The notes: generated from the letters alone by a model not told the origin. A DNA stretch of 64,000 nucleotides from an uncultured Caulobacterales bacterium (GCA_903858185.1 CAIOHT010000132.1:48898-112897); one strand, 5' to 3'. Shown: positions 34,076 through 42,984, numbered from the stretch's first letter. Numbers and translations: made by a program.

Positions 34076-34513
34076 GTGGTGATCTTCAGCAAGGGGCGCC
34101 GGACCCTGACCATCGCATCGATCGCCACCCTCGTGGTCGCGGCGATTAACACGGGCGGTATCTTTATCCCGCCGCCCGCGAACGATGAGGCGCTGGTGGC
34201 CTTGATCAAGGCTGCCCGCGACTACAGGCTGGATCTGGGCCTGGGCATGTCGCCGTCGATCTGGGATGTCCAACAGGCCCTGGCTGTGACGACGAGCCTG
34301 CTCCTGATCGCCATCGCTGTCTTTGGCCTGTCCTTCGCCGGCGATCGGGACGCCGCGCCGCGCACCATGTCGCGCATTGCCGTCATCGCAACCGGGACCA
34401 TGGCTGCTCTGACTGTCGCATACGCGGTGTTCCAGATCGCACCGCCATTGGTGAGCATGGCTGTTCTCGCCATCCTCTATCTCGTGGCTTCGCTGCGGAC
34501 CCTGCGCGCCTAG
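34076..34513 (+). CDS. Small polytopic membrane protein
   Basis: 145 residues with four hydrophobic helices: LTIASIATLVVAAINTGGIFI, VTTSLLLIAIAVFGLSFA, IAVIATGTMAALTVAYAVF and MAVLAILYLVASL. A long polar loop lies after helix 1 (PPANDEALVALIKAARDYRLDLGLGMS). GGAGG lies 6 bases before GTG at 34076, so I start there (a second GTG follows at once). No family recognised. It ends exactly where a decayed IS5 transposase begins on the other strand. Confidence 0.6.
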   Translation: MVIFSKGRRTLTIASIATLVVAAINTGGIFIPPPANDEALVALIKAARDYRLDLGLGMSPSIWDVQQALAVTTSLLLIAIAVFGLSFAGDRDAAPRTMSRIAVIATGTMAALTVAYAVFQIAPPLVSMAVLAILYLVASLRTLRA

Positions 34514-34765
34514 ACCAGGCCGTGTGGACGAGGCGGCTGACCGACGGTCGGATGGACGGTGCGCTTCCGCTTGGCCGGGATAACCGCGCCAACGCCTCGC
34601 GCCAACGCCTCGCACCTCGCGCCTCCAGATCGGCCAGGACGAAGTCGGCGTCGTATCCCTTTTCTGCGAGCAGGACACGGGGCGTTGGCCCGGCTCATCC
34701 ATGACCGGAGCGTAGCCTTTCACATCAGAGACCTGACCGCCGCTCAGAGTGACCGCGAGATGGAG
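34511..34765 (-). mobile_element. IS5-family transposase relic
   Basis: On the minus strand the translation gives LAVTLSGGQVSDVKGYAPVMDEPGQRP, then after a one-base frameshift VLLAEKGYDADFVLADLEARG. After a small duplication (GGCGCGAGGCGTT twice) it gives AVIPAKRKRTVHPTVGQPP. These are the successive blocks of an IS5-type DDE transposase. Both ends of the gene are missing and no terminal repeats are seen, so it is dead. Confidence 0.8.
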
Positions 34766-34888
34766 GCTGATCTGCCCGCATTCTCCGGAACACCCGGAAC
34801 TGGAGCTTCCCCGCCCGGGTCAGGGTGACAGGCTGGCCGTGTCACCCGGATTCACCAATGCGATCGGCGGATTGTTGCCGTTGGCCGC

Positions 34889-34980
34889 ATGCCGGCGATT
34901 TCGTTCAAGCGGCGCCGCTTCCCGCCGGACGTCATCTGGGCTGCAGTCAGTCTGTACTCTGCGTTTCACGCTGCGAATTG
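34889..34980 (+). mobile_element. IS6-family transposase relic 1 (N-terminal fragment)
   Basis: Reads MPAISFKRRRFPPDVIWAAV then SLY, and after a frameshift LRFTLR. The normal IS6-type start is similar to SFKRHRFPPDVIRHAVWLYFRFTLS. Only the first 30 or so codons remain. It overlaps the 3' end of the convergent DUF900 hydrolase gene. Confidence 0.8.
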
Positions 34981-36857
34981 GCAACGGCGGCGCCCATTTC
35001 TATCAGCCGGTTCTTGAGTTTCTGCAGGGTGGAAAGCTTTCTTGGGTCACTTACAGCGGTTTGTTCGGAAATCACCTTCGCCAACGCCTGGGAGACCCCA
35101 CCGACCTCTCTGGCTCGCTCTGCGGCCTGGCGGAACTCTTCGACCGGACAGGCGCCACCGAACTTCCACCAGCGCAACTGATTCGGCTCCGCCGTCAGGA
35201 CGCAGCGGCTATCGGGCGCCAGGCTCAGCCAGATGATCCCCCTGAAGTCATCCAGGGCGGTACCGGCGAAGTCCGAGTGACCCAGCAGGCCGCCGCTGGC
35301 GTCGGTGGTGTCGACCGACTGTAGCCCCGGCTTGGTGACGATCGGCGCAGCGTCGCCGACCATCTGCTCGCCGTTGATCAGGCGAGACAGCGCCAGAGCT
35401 TTGTCGCGAGCCGAGGCGTAGAGGGTGAAGCGTCGACCGAGACCAGCGACGGACGGCCAGACATCATCGAATGGCTTGATGCCGATATCCGGCGCGGCCA
35501 GAACGATCTCTTCGAACGGGGGCGCCACTCCCTCTGGCGGATTGCCGATCCGCTTCAGGGCCGCCAACAGCGGCCGCGCGCCCATGGAGTGGGAGACCAG
35601 GTGGATGCGGGTGGCGCCGGTGCGGGCGACCACGTCCCGAAGGAAAGCTTCGAGGGCGGCGGCTTCGACGTCGCTTTCTGCCTCCTTGGCGTCGTTCCAG
35701 TAGCCCAGAACGGCGCCGCGCGACGGCCAGGACCAAAGGATCGGCGCACCGTCGAGGCGGAGGTCGGAGGCCATCTGCGCTGTGCGCAGGGCCGCGTCCT
35801 CGAAGGTGGTGTTAAAGCCGTGGATGAAGACAAACACTTCCTTGCGGTCGCTTGCCGCGACGCGGGATGAGACGGCCTGGAAGAAGGCCTTGTCGCCGCT
35901 CATCGGCTCTACGCTCCTTAGGATGAAGTGGCGGGCTTCGTCCTCGCGGATGTCGAGCGTCCAGATGCTGGGCGTCTTAAGGGTGCCGACCTCGCGGTCG
36001 CGCGGGACGCTGATGCTGGCGCGCCCGTACTCCAGTGGCCCGCGCCGGAAGCCGTAGAACCGCACCGCGCCCCGCTGCCCCGTCCGCTCCCGTTCGGTGG
36101 CGTAGAAGATCTCCACCAGATCGAAAACGGCTTTCTTTTCCGCCTCGGGCGGAGAGGCCCGGCGTAGAAAGTCCGGCGAAGCCCCCTGCACAACAAGGGG
36201 CGCAGGAGAGGGGGCGGGAGGAGCGAGAGTACTGCCACTTCCGGAAGTAGGAGGAGGAGGAGGAGGAGGAGGAAGAGATAGTCTGGCGACGCTTTCCAGT
36301 GGGTCCGGTTTACCTGGAGCCGCCGACCCTTTCGCCTTCTGCCGCTCGAGGACTTCACGCTGCTTCCGGGCCTCGCGCAACGCCAGATCCAGGTCGGCAT
36401 AGGCGACGGCGTTGTCGCCCGCCGTAGCGGCCACAATAGCTTTGGCCCGGTCGAGGTCGTAGACCGCTAGCATCAACCAGAATGCCTCGGGCGGGTCTCG
36501 AGTGGTAAACAAGGCGGCGCGGCGGCGCAGCGGCTCGACCAGTTCGAGGGACCCAAGACCCCAAGTGCGTTCGGCCAGGCGAACAGCGCGGTCGGCGGTG
36601 GCCCGCGCCGAGACAAATTCCCCTGCCCGCGCCAGTCCATCAGCGATGTCAAGCAGCAGCGTGACCGCTGCTTCCGGATCGATCGCGGCGAGGGCCTGGA
36701 TACCCGCCTCGTCGGTCGCGGCGGCCGAAAGGGTGTCGACATCCTTCTGGCGCAGCGCCTCGATAATCTCGAGCAAAGTCGGCGGTGCTGCAGCGACCGG
36801 CGTCGCGGCCAGCAGCAGGGCCGAACAGGCGAACAGTATCTTTATCAGGCGATGCAC
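34947..36857 (-). CDS. Exported DUF900-type alpha/beta hydrolase
   Basis: 636 residues. The signal peptide is HRLIKILFACSALLLAATPVAAA. Residues about 40-160 are an Ala/Glu/Leu-rich helical repeat region. A proline tract (seven or eight Pro, encoded by GGA repeats at 36249-36272) leads to the PF05990-type hydrolase. The hydrolase has VFDLVEIFYATERER, VFVFIHGFNTTFEDAALRTAQMASDL, ILWSWPSRGAVLGYWNDAKEAES and IHLVSHSMGARPLLAALKRI (nucleophile Ser in HSMG). GTG at 36857 follows GGGGGG and starts the signal peptide. It lies between two IS6 relics and may be horizontally acquired; the substrate is unknown. Confidence 0.8.
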   Translation of the reverse strand: MHRLIKILFACSALLLAATPVAAAPPTLLEIIEALRQKDVDTLSAAATDEAGIQALAAIDPEAAVTLLLDIADGLARAGEFVSARATADRAVRLAERTWGLGSLELVEPLRRRAALFTTRDPPEAFWLMLAVYDLDRAKAIVAATAGDNAVAYADLDLALREARKQREVLERQKAKGSAAPGKPDPLESVARLSLPPPPPPPPTSGSGSTLAPPAPSPAPLVVQGASPDFLRRASPPEAEKKAVFDLVEIFYATERERTGQRGAVRFYGFRRGPLEYGRASISVPRDREVGTLKTPSIWTLDIREDEARHFILRSVEPMSGDKAFFQAVSSRVAASDRKEVFVFIHGFNTTFEDAALRTAQMASDLRLDGAPILWSWPSRGAVLGYWNDAKEAESDVEAAALEAFLRDVVARTGATRIHLVSHSMGARPLLAALKRIGNPPEGVAPPFEEIVLAAPDIGIKPFDDVWPSVAGLGRRFTLYASARDKALALSRLINGEQMVGDAAPIVTKPGLQSVDTTDASGGLLGHSDFAGTALDDFRGIIWLSLAPDSRCVLTAEPNQLRWWKFGGACPVEEFRQAAERAREVGGVSQALAKVISEQTAVSDPRKLSTLQKLKNRLIEMGAAVANSQRETQSTD

Positions 36858-36909
36858 AGAGCCCCCCGGCAGAAACATCCAGGCAAGCTTAAGCAAAGTT
36901 ATCGACTGC

Positions 36910-36942
36910 CGCGAATCGCATTCACCTTAAGCGCGATTCGCG
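36910..36942. promoter_or_regulatory. Inverted repeat upstream of the DUF900 hydrolase gene
   Basis: Arms CGCGAATCGC and GCGATTCGCG (10 bp, perfect) separated by 13 bp containing CCTTAAG. It is 53 bp before the GTG start, a plausible operator or promoter-proximal site. No regulator gene is adjacent. Confidence 0.4.
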
Positions 36943-37084
36943 TTCAGCTGATCCTGGGCGAGCGGCGACCGCAGGCGCCGTCAGGCAAACCCTAACCCGT
37001 CTCCGCCGACGCGCTGCTGCTGGCAGACCAACGCTAACCTCTCGCCGGCTTTGGCTGCTACGGGGGGTCAATCGCGGGAAGGCG

Positions 37085-37168
37085 ATGCGGGCTATCTCGT
37101 TCAAACGGCACTTGTTCCCGCCGGACACTATCGGTCATGCGGTCTGGCGGCATCTCCGGTTCACACAG
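37085..37168 (+). mobile_element. IS6-family transposase relic 2 (N-terminal fragment)
   Basis: Begins MRAISFKRHLFPPDTIGHAVWRHLRFTQ, again the conserved N-terminus of an IS6-type transposase and in the same orientation as relic 1, 2.2 kb away. The rest of the gene is gone. The surrounding 36943-37427 holds no gene I can support. Confidence 0.8.
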
Positions 37169-37427
37169 ACGCAAAGGCCGGCGGCTCCGTGAATGTTGCC
37201 CGGAGGTCCGTTTCCGGACTGGTAGCCGGCGTCCGCTCCTCACCAGAGGCCGACCTTCAGAAGGTCAGGTTCAGAGCGACAGCACACCCCGCCCTGATGC
37301 CCTGGCGGAGCGCTGCGCGGGCGGGCGCCCTGCTCGCGGAATGCTCCGCCAAGGCTTTGGGGCGGGTTTCATCAGGGCTGCCTTCCCTGAATCCCGCTCA
37401 TTCTCGCGGAAGCGAGGATGAGCGGAG

Positions 37428-38633
37428 TTACTGTGGTTCCGCCCGCTTCCCCACCACCGTCAGCGCCATCGCCGCGACGCCCGCCAGCAGGACGATCGGC
37501 ACCGTCGACAGCACAACCTGCCCCGCGCTCGCCCCGCCGCCAAGCAATTGACCCGCCAGCAGCGGCCCCAGCGCTGACCCGAAGCGGCCCGCCGCGATAG
37601 CCGCGCCGACGCCCGTGCCGCGCACGGCGGGGCCATAGTACTGCGGTCCCACGCCATAGAGCCCGAATTGCGTGGCCATGATCAGGAAGCCGGCGCCGAA
37701 CGCGAGGCCAGCCGTTACCGGCAGTCCGGCCCCGGGGGCGGCCAGCGCGAACAGCACCGCGACCAGTCCCGCGACCGCCGCCGCCAGCGGCCAGCGCGCG
37801 CCCAGCCGGTCGATGGTCAGGCCGACCAGCACCCCGCCCGCCGCGCCGCCGAGGTTGAACAGCGTCGAGATACCGGCCGCCGCCTTGCCCTCGACGCCCC
37901 GCGCGACCAGCAGGCTGGGCAGCCAATTGAGGAACAGATGCAGCACCAGGGCGATGGCGGCGTAGGACACCCACAGGCTCAGGGTCGCGCCCAGCCGGTC
38001 CTTGCCGAACAGGGCGTCGACGGCCGCGCCCTTCACCGGCGCCTCGGCCCGCGTCGCCGTTTCCGGCAGCCAGACCCAGAGCGCGATGACCAGCACCAGC
38101 GGCAGCGCCCCGCCGACAAGGAAGATCAACCGCCAGTCCGCCGCCGCCAGGTCCGTCCGCGCCAGCAGACCGACCAGGGCTCCGCCCATCGGCAGGCCCG
38201 CAGTGATGCTGGAGACGATGAATGTCCGGCGCTTCGGGCTGGCCAGTTCCGACGCCATGGCGATCAGCATCGGCATGGCGCCGCCAAGCCCCAACCCGGT
38301 CAGGAAGCGGACGATCAGCAGCGGCGCATAGTCATGGACCATGGCGGTGCCCAGCGAGAACAGGCCAAACACCGTCACCGACGCCAGCAGCACCGGCTTT
38401 CGCCCGATCCGGTCCGACAGGGGGCCGGCGAGGGCCGCGCCGAACAGCAGGCCGAACAGGCTGGCGCTGAAGGCCCAGCCGGCCTCGGGCTTCGACAGGC
38501 CCAGCGCCGGCATCATCTTCGGCGCGGCGACGCCCATCGAGGCGATGTCGAAGCCTTCGATCATCGCCGCCAGCAAGCACAGGCCGATGGCGATATTGAT
38601 CTGCCAGGCCGGGGATCGGGTTGCGGTCGTCAT
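37428..38633 (-). CDS. MFS transporter, aromatic-acid:H+ symporter type
   Basis: 401 residues with 12 helices. Helix 1 has GLCLLAAMIEGFDIASMGVAAPKM, the charged D-in-helix-1 pattern of the AAHS subfamily. Motif A is GPLSDRIGRKPVLL between helices 2 and 3. LIVRFLTGLGLGGAMPMLIAM follows, and the second half repeats a motif-A-like GLTIDRLGARW. Relatives import benzoate-, vanillate- or muconate-type acids. A Rieske oxygenase lies 3 kb away but is not in an operon with it. Confidence 0.87.
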   Translation of the reverse strand: MTTATRSPAWQINIAIGLCLLAAMIEGFDIASMGVAAPKMMPALGLSKPEAGWAFSASLFGLLFGAALAGPLSDRIGRKPVLLASVTVFGLFSLGTAMVHDYAPLLIVRFLTGLGLGGAMPMLIAMASELASPKRRTFIVSSITAGLPMGGALVGLLARTDLAAADWRLIFLVGGALPLVLVIALWVWLPETATRAEAPVKGAAVDALFGKDRLGATLSLWVSYAAIALVLHLFLNWLPSLLVARGVEGKAAAGISTLFNLGGAAGGVLVGLTIDRLGARWPLAAAVAGLVAVLFALAAPGAGLPVTAGLAFGAGFLIMATQFGLYGVGPQYYGPAVRGTGVGAAIAAGRFGSALGPLLAGQLLGGGASAGQVVLSTVPIVLLAGVAAMALTVVGKRAEPQ

Positions 38634-38673
38634 GGCTCCCCCCAGAGCGGTCAGGGCAAAGCCCGGATCAGCC

Positions 38674-39792
38674 TCACACGGCTGCGAATCGTTCCTGAAG
38701 CTGTTTGACCAGCATCCGCGGCGCGCTCCTGCTGTCTGGCATCATCGCATTGGCGGCGCCGACAAAGGCAATGCCTCGCTTCGGGGCGACAAGGGCTACC
38801 ATGTGCCACATGGTGTTGGAGCCCTCATGCCCCAGCGAGGCCCCCCGCGCCCAGGGCCGACCGGCCGTTACACCCCAGCCGAGCGCATAGCCTCCGCCTG
38901 GCGGCGGCGTGATCAGGCGAGCCACGGTCTCCGGCCTGAGCACCTCGCCACCCTCGGTCAGGAACAGGCGGATGAACTTCGCGTAGTCGGTCAGGGTCAT
39001 GTGGGCGGTGCCGGCCGGGCCCAGCGCGGGCGGATTGTCCGCCCCGCCCTTCGCGTCCATCGGGTCGATCGGCATCAGGCCGCCCACGCCCATGGGCAGG
39101 CACCTGTGCCCCCAGGGCTGGGCGCCCTTGGGGGCGCCGAAGCCCGCGCTGGTCAGGCCCAGCGGCCTGAACAGCCGCTCGGTGATGGCGACCTCCCAGC
39201 TGGTCCTGACGATCCGCTCGATGGCCGCGCCGACGACGATATAGTTGAGGTTTCCGTACTCGAACTGGCCGGCCTTTCCGGCGGGCGCCGCCGCCAGCGC
39301 CTTGGCGACCAGGGCGGTGCGCTGGTCATTCACCGGATCGGTCGACGCCTGGGCCTCGATCAGCCAGCCGATGCCGATCACGCCCCTGTCGGACAGGCCG
39401 GCGGTATGGCCCATGACCTGCTCGATTGTCGTCCTGGACCAGGCTGCGTCGAGCTTCAGATCGGGGAACAGGTCCGGAAGCGTGGCGTCCCAGCGCGCCA
39501 GATTGGCGTCAACGAGGCGTCCATACAGGGCCGCCGTCATCGCCTTGGTATTCGAGCCGAGGTGCCACAGGTCGCCTGTCGTCACGGTTTCGGAGGCATT
39601 GCGGCGGCGAAGACCGGCGGCCTCGAGCAGCGGCAGGCCCTCAGTCGTCACAACCGCGCCGGCCAGCGCCGGAACACCCGTCTCATCGACAAGGCGCTGG
39701 AGCGAGCCTTCAGCCGCAGCGGATTGCGCCCGGGCGCACCCGGCGATCATCGCGGCCGCAGCGCCCAGCAGGTGTCGCCTCACGAGAGTCAT
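38674..39792 (-). CDS. Beta-lactamase-fold serine hydrolase, probable lipoprotein
   Basis: 372 residues. The N-terminal signal RRHLLGAAAAMIAGCARA contains a lipobox (IAGC). The class C-type serine hydrolase core has HLGSNTKAM (SxxK), FEYGNLNYIVVG (YxN) and LGHEGSNTMWHMVALV in place of the KTG box. YALGWGV and MTLTDYAKFIRLFL are typical of esterase/peptidase members. True beta-lactamase activity is not implied. It lies 40 bp downstream of nothing on its strand but upstream of the MFS gene, with which it may be co-transcribed. Confidence 0.88.
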   Translation of the reverse strand: MTLVRRHLLGAAAAMIAGCARAQSAAAEGSLQRLVDETGVPALAGAVVTTEGLPLLEAAGLRRRNASETVTTGDLWHLGSNTKAMTAALYGRLVDANLARWDATLPDLFPDLKLDAAWSRTTIEQVMGHTAGLSDRGVIGIGWLIEAQASTDPVNDQRTALVAKALAAAPAGKAGQFEYGNLNYIVVGAAIERIVRTSWEVAITERLFRPLGLTSAGFGAPKGAQPWGHRCLPMGVGGLMPIDPMDAKGGADNPPALGPAGTAHMTLTDYAKFIRLFLTEGGEVLRPETVARLITPPPGGGYALGWGVTAGRPWARGASLGHEGSNTMWHMVALVAPKRGIAFVGAANAMMPDSRSAPRMLVKQLQERFAAV

Positions 39793-39972
39793 CCGGGTTC
39801 ATCCAAGGTTCCTGGGCGATCATGGAACGCGAGCGGGCGAACCCGGCAAGTGAAGATTCGGCAATCCGGGCTCCGGACGCGGGCGCGGTCAGGGTCCGGC
39901 CGGGGGAAAGTCTGTTGGCGACAGGCGCGCCACCCCTCTAGTCTGACCGCACAAGAGATCGGGGAGGATCGC

Positions 39973-41448
39973 ATGAAAACCTGGAAGAAGGTCGCGCTGG
40001 CGACCGTGGGCGCCATCGCCCTGCTGGCCGGCGTGGTCACCTATCGCACCGTGACGTTCAAGCCGGCGACCCAGGTCGACCTCGGCACCGTGAAGGTCGC
40101 AGACGCCACGCCGGTCGACCAGGCCCAGGCTGCGCTGCACCTGTCGCAGGCGATCCAGATCCGCACGATCAGCAACCAGAACAAGGCCGACAACGACTGG
40201 GCCGAGTGGGACAGGCTCCATGCCTGGCTGGCGACCACCTATCCGGCGGCGCACAAGGCGATGACGCGCGAGATCCTGCCCAACAAGGCGCTGGTCTACA
40301 CCTGGCAGGGGTCGGATCCGGCCCTCGCGCCGATCATCCTGATGGCCCACCAGGATGTGGTGCCCGTGACGGCCGGGACCGAGGGGGACTGGAAATACGC
40401 CCCCTTCTCCGGCGAGATCGCCGAGGGCGCCGTCTGGGGTCGCGGCGCGATCGACGACAAGGGCACGCTGGTGATGATGTTCGAGGCCGCCGAGGCCATG
40501 GCGGCCAAGGGCTTCACCCCGAAGCGGACGGTGATCTTCGTCAGCGGCCAGGACGAGGAGGCGGGCGGCTCGGGCGCCCGGGCGGCCAATGACCTGCTCA
40601 AGGCCCGGGGGGTGAAGGCGCTGTTCGTGCTCGACGAGGGCATGGCGGTGGTCAAGGACTTCCCGATGGTGAACCGCCCGGTGGCCGTCATCGGTGTCGG
40701 CGAGAAGGGCTACGCGACCCTCAAGATCGTCGCGCCGGCTGCGGGCGGCCATTCGTCCGCGCCGCCGAAAGAGACAGGCGTCGAGACCCTGTCGAAGGCC
40801 GTGCTGGCGATCACCTCGCACCCCTTCCCGATGAAGTTCCAGGGGCCCGGCGCCGACATGATCCGTGCTATCGCCCCCTATGCCGGCGGCATCGTCAAAG
40901 TGGCCGCGGCCAACAGCTGGCTGTTCGGCCCGGTGCTGGTGAACAGCCTGTCCAAGAGCCCGGCCAGCGCCGCGACGCTGCACACGACCATCGCCCCGAC
41001 GATGCTGAAAGGCAGCCCCAAAGAGAACGTCCTGCCGCAGGACGCCACGGCCTGGATCAACTACCGCATCGCGCCCGGCCAGACGGCCACCGATGTGATG
41101 AACCGGGCGAAGGCCGCGACGAAGGGGCTGGATGTCCAGCTGTCCTGGGCCGGCGGAACCGCTGCCGATCCCTCGCCGGTGTCGTCGACGAAATCCGAAG
41201 GCTGGACCCTGCTGGCGGTGCTGGCGTCAGAAAAGGGGACCATTCCCGTCGCGCCCGGCCTCGTCACCGCCGGCACCGACAGCCGCTACATGACCGGCGT
41301 TTCCAGCGACATCTACCGCTTCTCGCCGATCCACGCCTCGATCAACGAGTTCGGCATGATCCACGGCACCAACGAGCACATGACGCTGGAGAACCTGACC
41401 CGCATGACCGACTTCTTCACGCGGCTGATCGCGACGGCGGCGGGGTAG
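39973..41448 (+). CDS. M20-family carboxypeptidase, membrane-anchored
   Basis: 491 residues. An N-terminal membrane anchor or signal (WKKVALATVGAIALLAGVVTYRTV) precedes an M20 metallopeptidase: metal ligands MAHQDVVPV (His), GRGAIDDKG (Asp), catalytic SGQDEEAGGSG (Glu-Glu) and distal HGTNEHMTLENL (His). The VWGRGAIDDKGTL layout and length resemble carboxypeptidase S/PM20D1-type enzymes that hydrolyse dipeptides or N-acyl amino acids. GGGGAGG lies 5 bases before the ATG at 39973. A GGGAGAAGG hairpin separates it from the Rieske gene. Confidence 0.92.
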   Translation: MKTWKKVALATVGAIALLAGVVTYRTVTFKPATQVDLGTVKVADATPVDQAQAALHLSQAIQIRTISNQNKADNDWAEWDRLHAWLATTYPAAHKAMTREILPNKALVYTWQGSDPALAPIILMAHQDVVPVTAGTEGDWKYAPFSGEIAEGAVWGRGAIDDKGTLVMMFEAAEAMAAKGFTPKRTVIFVSGQDEEAGGSGARAANDLLKARGVKALFVLDEGMAVVKDFPMVNRPVAVIGVGEKGYATLKIVAPAAGGHSSAPPKETGVETLSKAVLAITSHPFPMKFQGPGADMIRAIAPYAGGIVKVAAANSWLFGPVLVNSLSKSPASAATLHTTIAPTMLKGSPKENVLPQDATAWINYRIAPGQTATDVMNRAKAATKGLDVQLSWAGGTAADPSPVSSTKSEGWTLLAVLASEKGTIPVAPGLVTAGTDSRYMTGVSSDIYRFSPIHASINEFGMIHGTNEHMTLENLTRMTDFFTRLIATAAG

Positions 41449-41455
41449 TTCTTCT

Positions 41456-41478
41456 CCTTCTCCCCTCGCGGGAGAAGG
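41456..41478. terminator. Hairpin between M20 peptidase and Rieske genes
   Basis: CCTTCTCCC-CTCGC-GGGAGAAGG: a perfect 9-bp stem, no T-run. The same type of short palindrome (CTCCCC-loop-GGGGAG) occurs at 16775-16800, so it may be a dispersed repeat as much as a terminator. Confidence 0.5.
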
Positions 41479-41491
41479 GTTAGAGAAGGCC

Positions 41492-42607
41492 ATGCCCGAC
41501 GACGCGCCCAAACCGGCCGGCAAGGCCAGGACCGCCCCGATGAAATTCGGCGAGGGCTGGCTGCGCGACTGCTGGTACTACGCCTGCGAGGCGCGCGACC
41601 TGAAGCCCGGCAAGCTGCAGCGGTACGAACTGCTGGGTGAGCCGGTGCTGCTGGGCCGGCGGCGCGACGGCGCGGTCTATGCGATCCGCGACATCTGCCC
41701 GCACCGCGCCGCGCCGCTGTCCGCCGGCAAGCTGGTGCCCGAAGCCGGCGGCGGCGAGAGCGTCGAATGCCCTTATCACGGCTGGCGTTTCGGCACGGAC
41801 GGGGTCTGCAAGGCGATCCCGTTTCTGCCCGACGAGCAGGAGATGGATATCTCCCGCATCCGGGTGAAGCGGTATCCGGCCGCCGAGAGTCAGGGGATGG
41901 TGTTTGTCTGGTTCGCCGGGGATGCCCGCGCCGGTCTGGGAATCGAGGCCGAGCCTGACACGCCGCCGCCGGTCTTCCCGGGCGCCATCGGCCGGCCGGC
42001 GATCGTCGACCACATGGATTTCGACACCCATATGGATCACGCCATCGTCGGTCTGATGGATCCGACGCATGCGCCCTATGTCCACGCGGCGTGGTGGGCC
42101 CGCTCCTCGCGGCGGATGAAGCCCAAGGCCAAGCTGTTCGAGCCGTCGCCGGAGGGCTTTGTCATGACCCGCCACGCGACGAGCAAGGCAAACCGGATCT
42201 ACACCATCCTGGGCGGCCAGCCGCAGACCGAGATCACCTTCCGCCTGCCCGGCTATCGCTGGGAGCACATCCAGGTCGGCCGCTTCCAGTTGCTGGCCCT
42301 GACCTGCCTGACGCCGGTCAGCGAGACGAAGACGCGACTGTCCCAGCTCATATGGTCGGACCACCCGGCGATGATGCTCCGCGGGCTGATCAAACCCTTC
42401 GCCCGCGCCTTCATTCACCAGGACGGCGACATGGTGAACCTCCAGAACCAGGGCCTGAAGTACGATCCGTCCCTGCTCTGGATCGACGACGCGGACACCC
42501 AGGCCAAGTGGTACCAGCAGCTCAAGCGCGAATGGGCGGCCAGCCGCGCCGAGGGGCGGCCGTTCGAAAACCCCGTCAAGCCTGTGACGCTGCGGTGGAT
42601 CAGCTGA
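41492..42607 (+). CDS. Rieske-type aromatic ring-hydroxylating oxygenase, alpha subunit
   Basis: 371 residues. The Rieske [2Fe-2S] ligands are CPHRAAPLS and, 20 or so residues later, CPYHGWRF. The catalytic domain contains the mononuclear iron set in DHMDFDTHMDHAIVGLMDPTHAPYVHAAWW. The length fits vanillate O-demethylase or phthalate-type oxygenases that need a separate reductase; no reductase gene is adjacent. It overlaps the following globin gene by 13 bp, so the two are translationally linked. Confidence 0.92.
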   Translation: MPDDAPKPAGKARTAPMKFGEGWLRDCWYYACEARDLKPGKLQRYELLGEPVLLGRRRDGAVYAIRDICPHRAAPLSAGKLVPEAGGGESVECPYHGWRFGTDGVCKAIPFLPDEQEMDISRIRVKRYPAAESQGMVFVWFAGDARAGLGIEAEPDTPPPVFPGAIGRPAIVDHMDFDTHMDHAIVGLMDPTHAPYVHAAWWARSSRRMKPKAKLFEPSPEGFVMTRHATSKANRIYTILGGQPQTEITFRLPGYRWEHIQVGRFQLLALTCLTPVSETKTRLSQLIWSDHPAMMLRGLIKPFARAFIHQDGDMVNLQNQGLKYDPSLLWIDDADTQAKWYQQLKREWAASRAEGRPFENPVKPVTLRWIS

Positions 42608-42984
42608 CCGACGCGCTCGCCGCCAGTCTGGACCTTGTCGCCGGGCGATGCGGCGACCCGACCGCGCTGGTCTATGACCGGCTGTTCGCCCGGCAGCCCG
42701 GGATGCGCGACCTGTTCGTCAACGACCCGGCGGGCGCGGCCCAGGGCCATATGCTGCAGATGGTGCTCGAGACCCTGACCAACATGGCCGACGGCGCCGC
42801 CTGGCCGGCCAACATGATCCGCGCCGAGCGGATCAACCACGACCAGATCGGCGTGCCGTTCGATGTCTTCGCCACCTTCTTCGATGTCGTCCACGAGACC
42901 TTCCGCGACGCTGGCGGCGAGGCCTGGACCGCCGAAATGGAAACCGCCTGGACCACCGTACTCGCCCGCGCGGCGGAGGCCTGA
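42595..42984 (+). CDS. Globin-family protein
   Basis: 129 residues, all-helical: LTDALAASLDLVAGRCGDPTALVYDRLFARQPGMRDLFV (A-B-C helices), GHMLQMVLETLTNMAD (E helix, His), AERINHDQIGVPFDVFATFFDVVHETF (proximal His before the G helix) and WTAEMETAWTTVLARAAEA (H helix). This is the single-domain bacterial globin pattern. The start is GTG at 42595, inside the end of the Rieske gene, because the frame aligns from there and no later start keeps the A helix. A role in oxygen or NO handling for the oxygenase is possible but unproven. Confidence 0.82.
   Translation: MDQLTDALAASLDLVAGRCGDPTALVYDRLFARQPGMRDLFVNDPAGAAQGHMLQMVLETLTNMADGAAWPANMIRAERINHDQIGVPFDVFATFFDVVHETFRDAGGEAWTAEMETAWTTVLARAAEA

Noticed and set aside
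37265-37330. Minus-strand ALNLTF-stop reminiscent of an outer-membrane receptor C-terminus
   Set aside because: Only about 20 residues, no upstream continuation; chance resemblance cannot be excluded.
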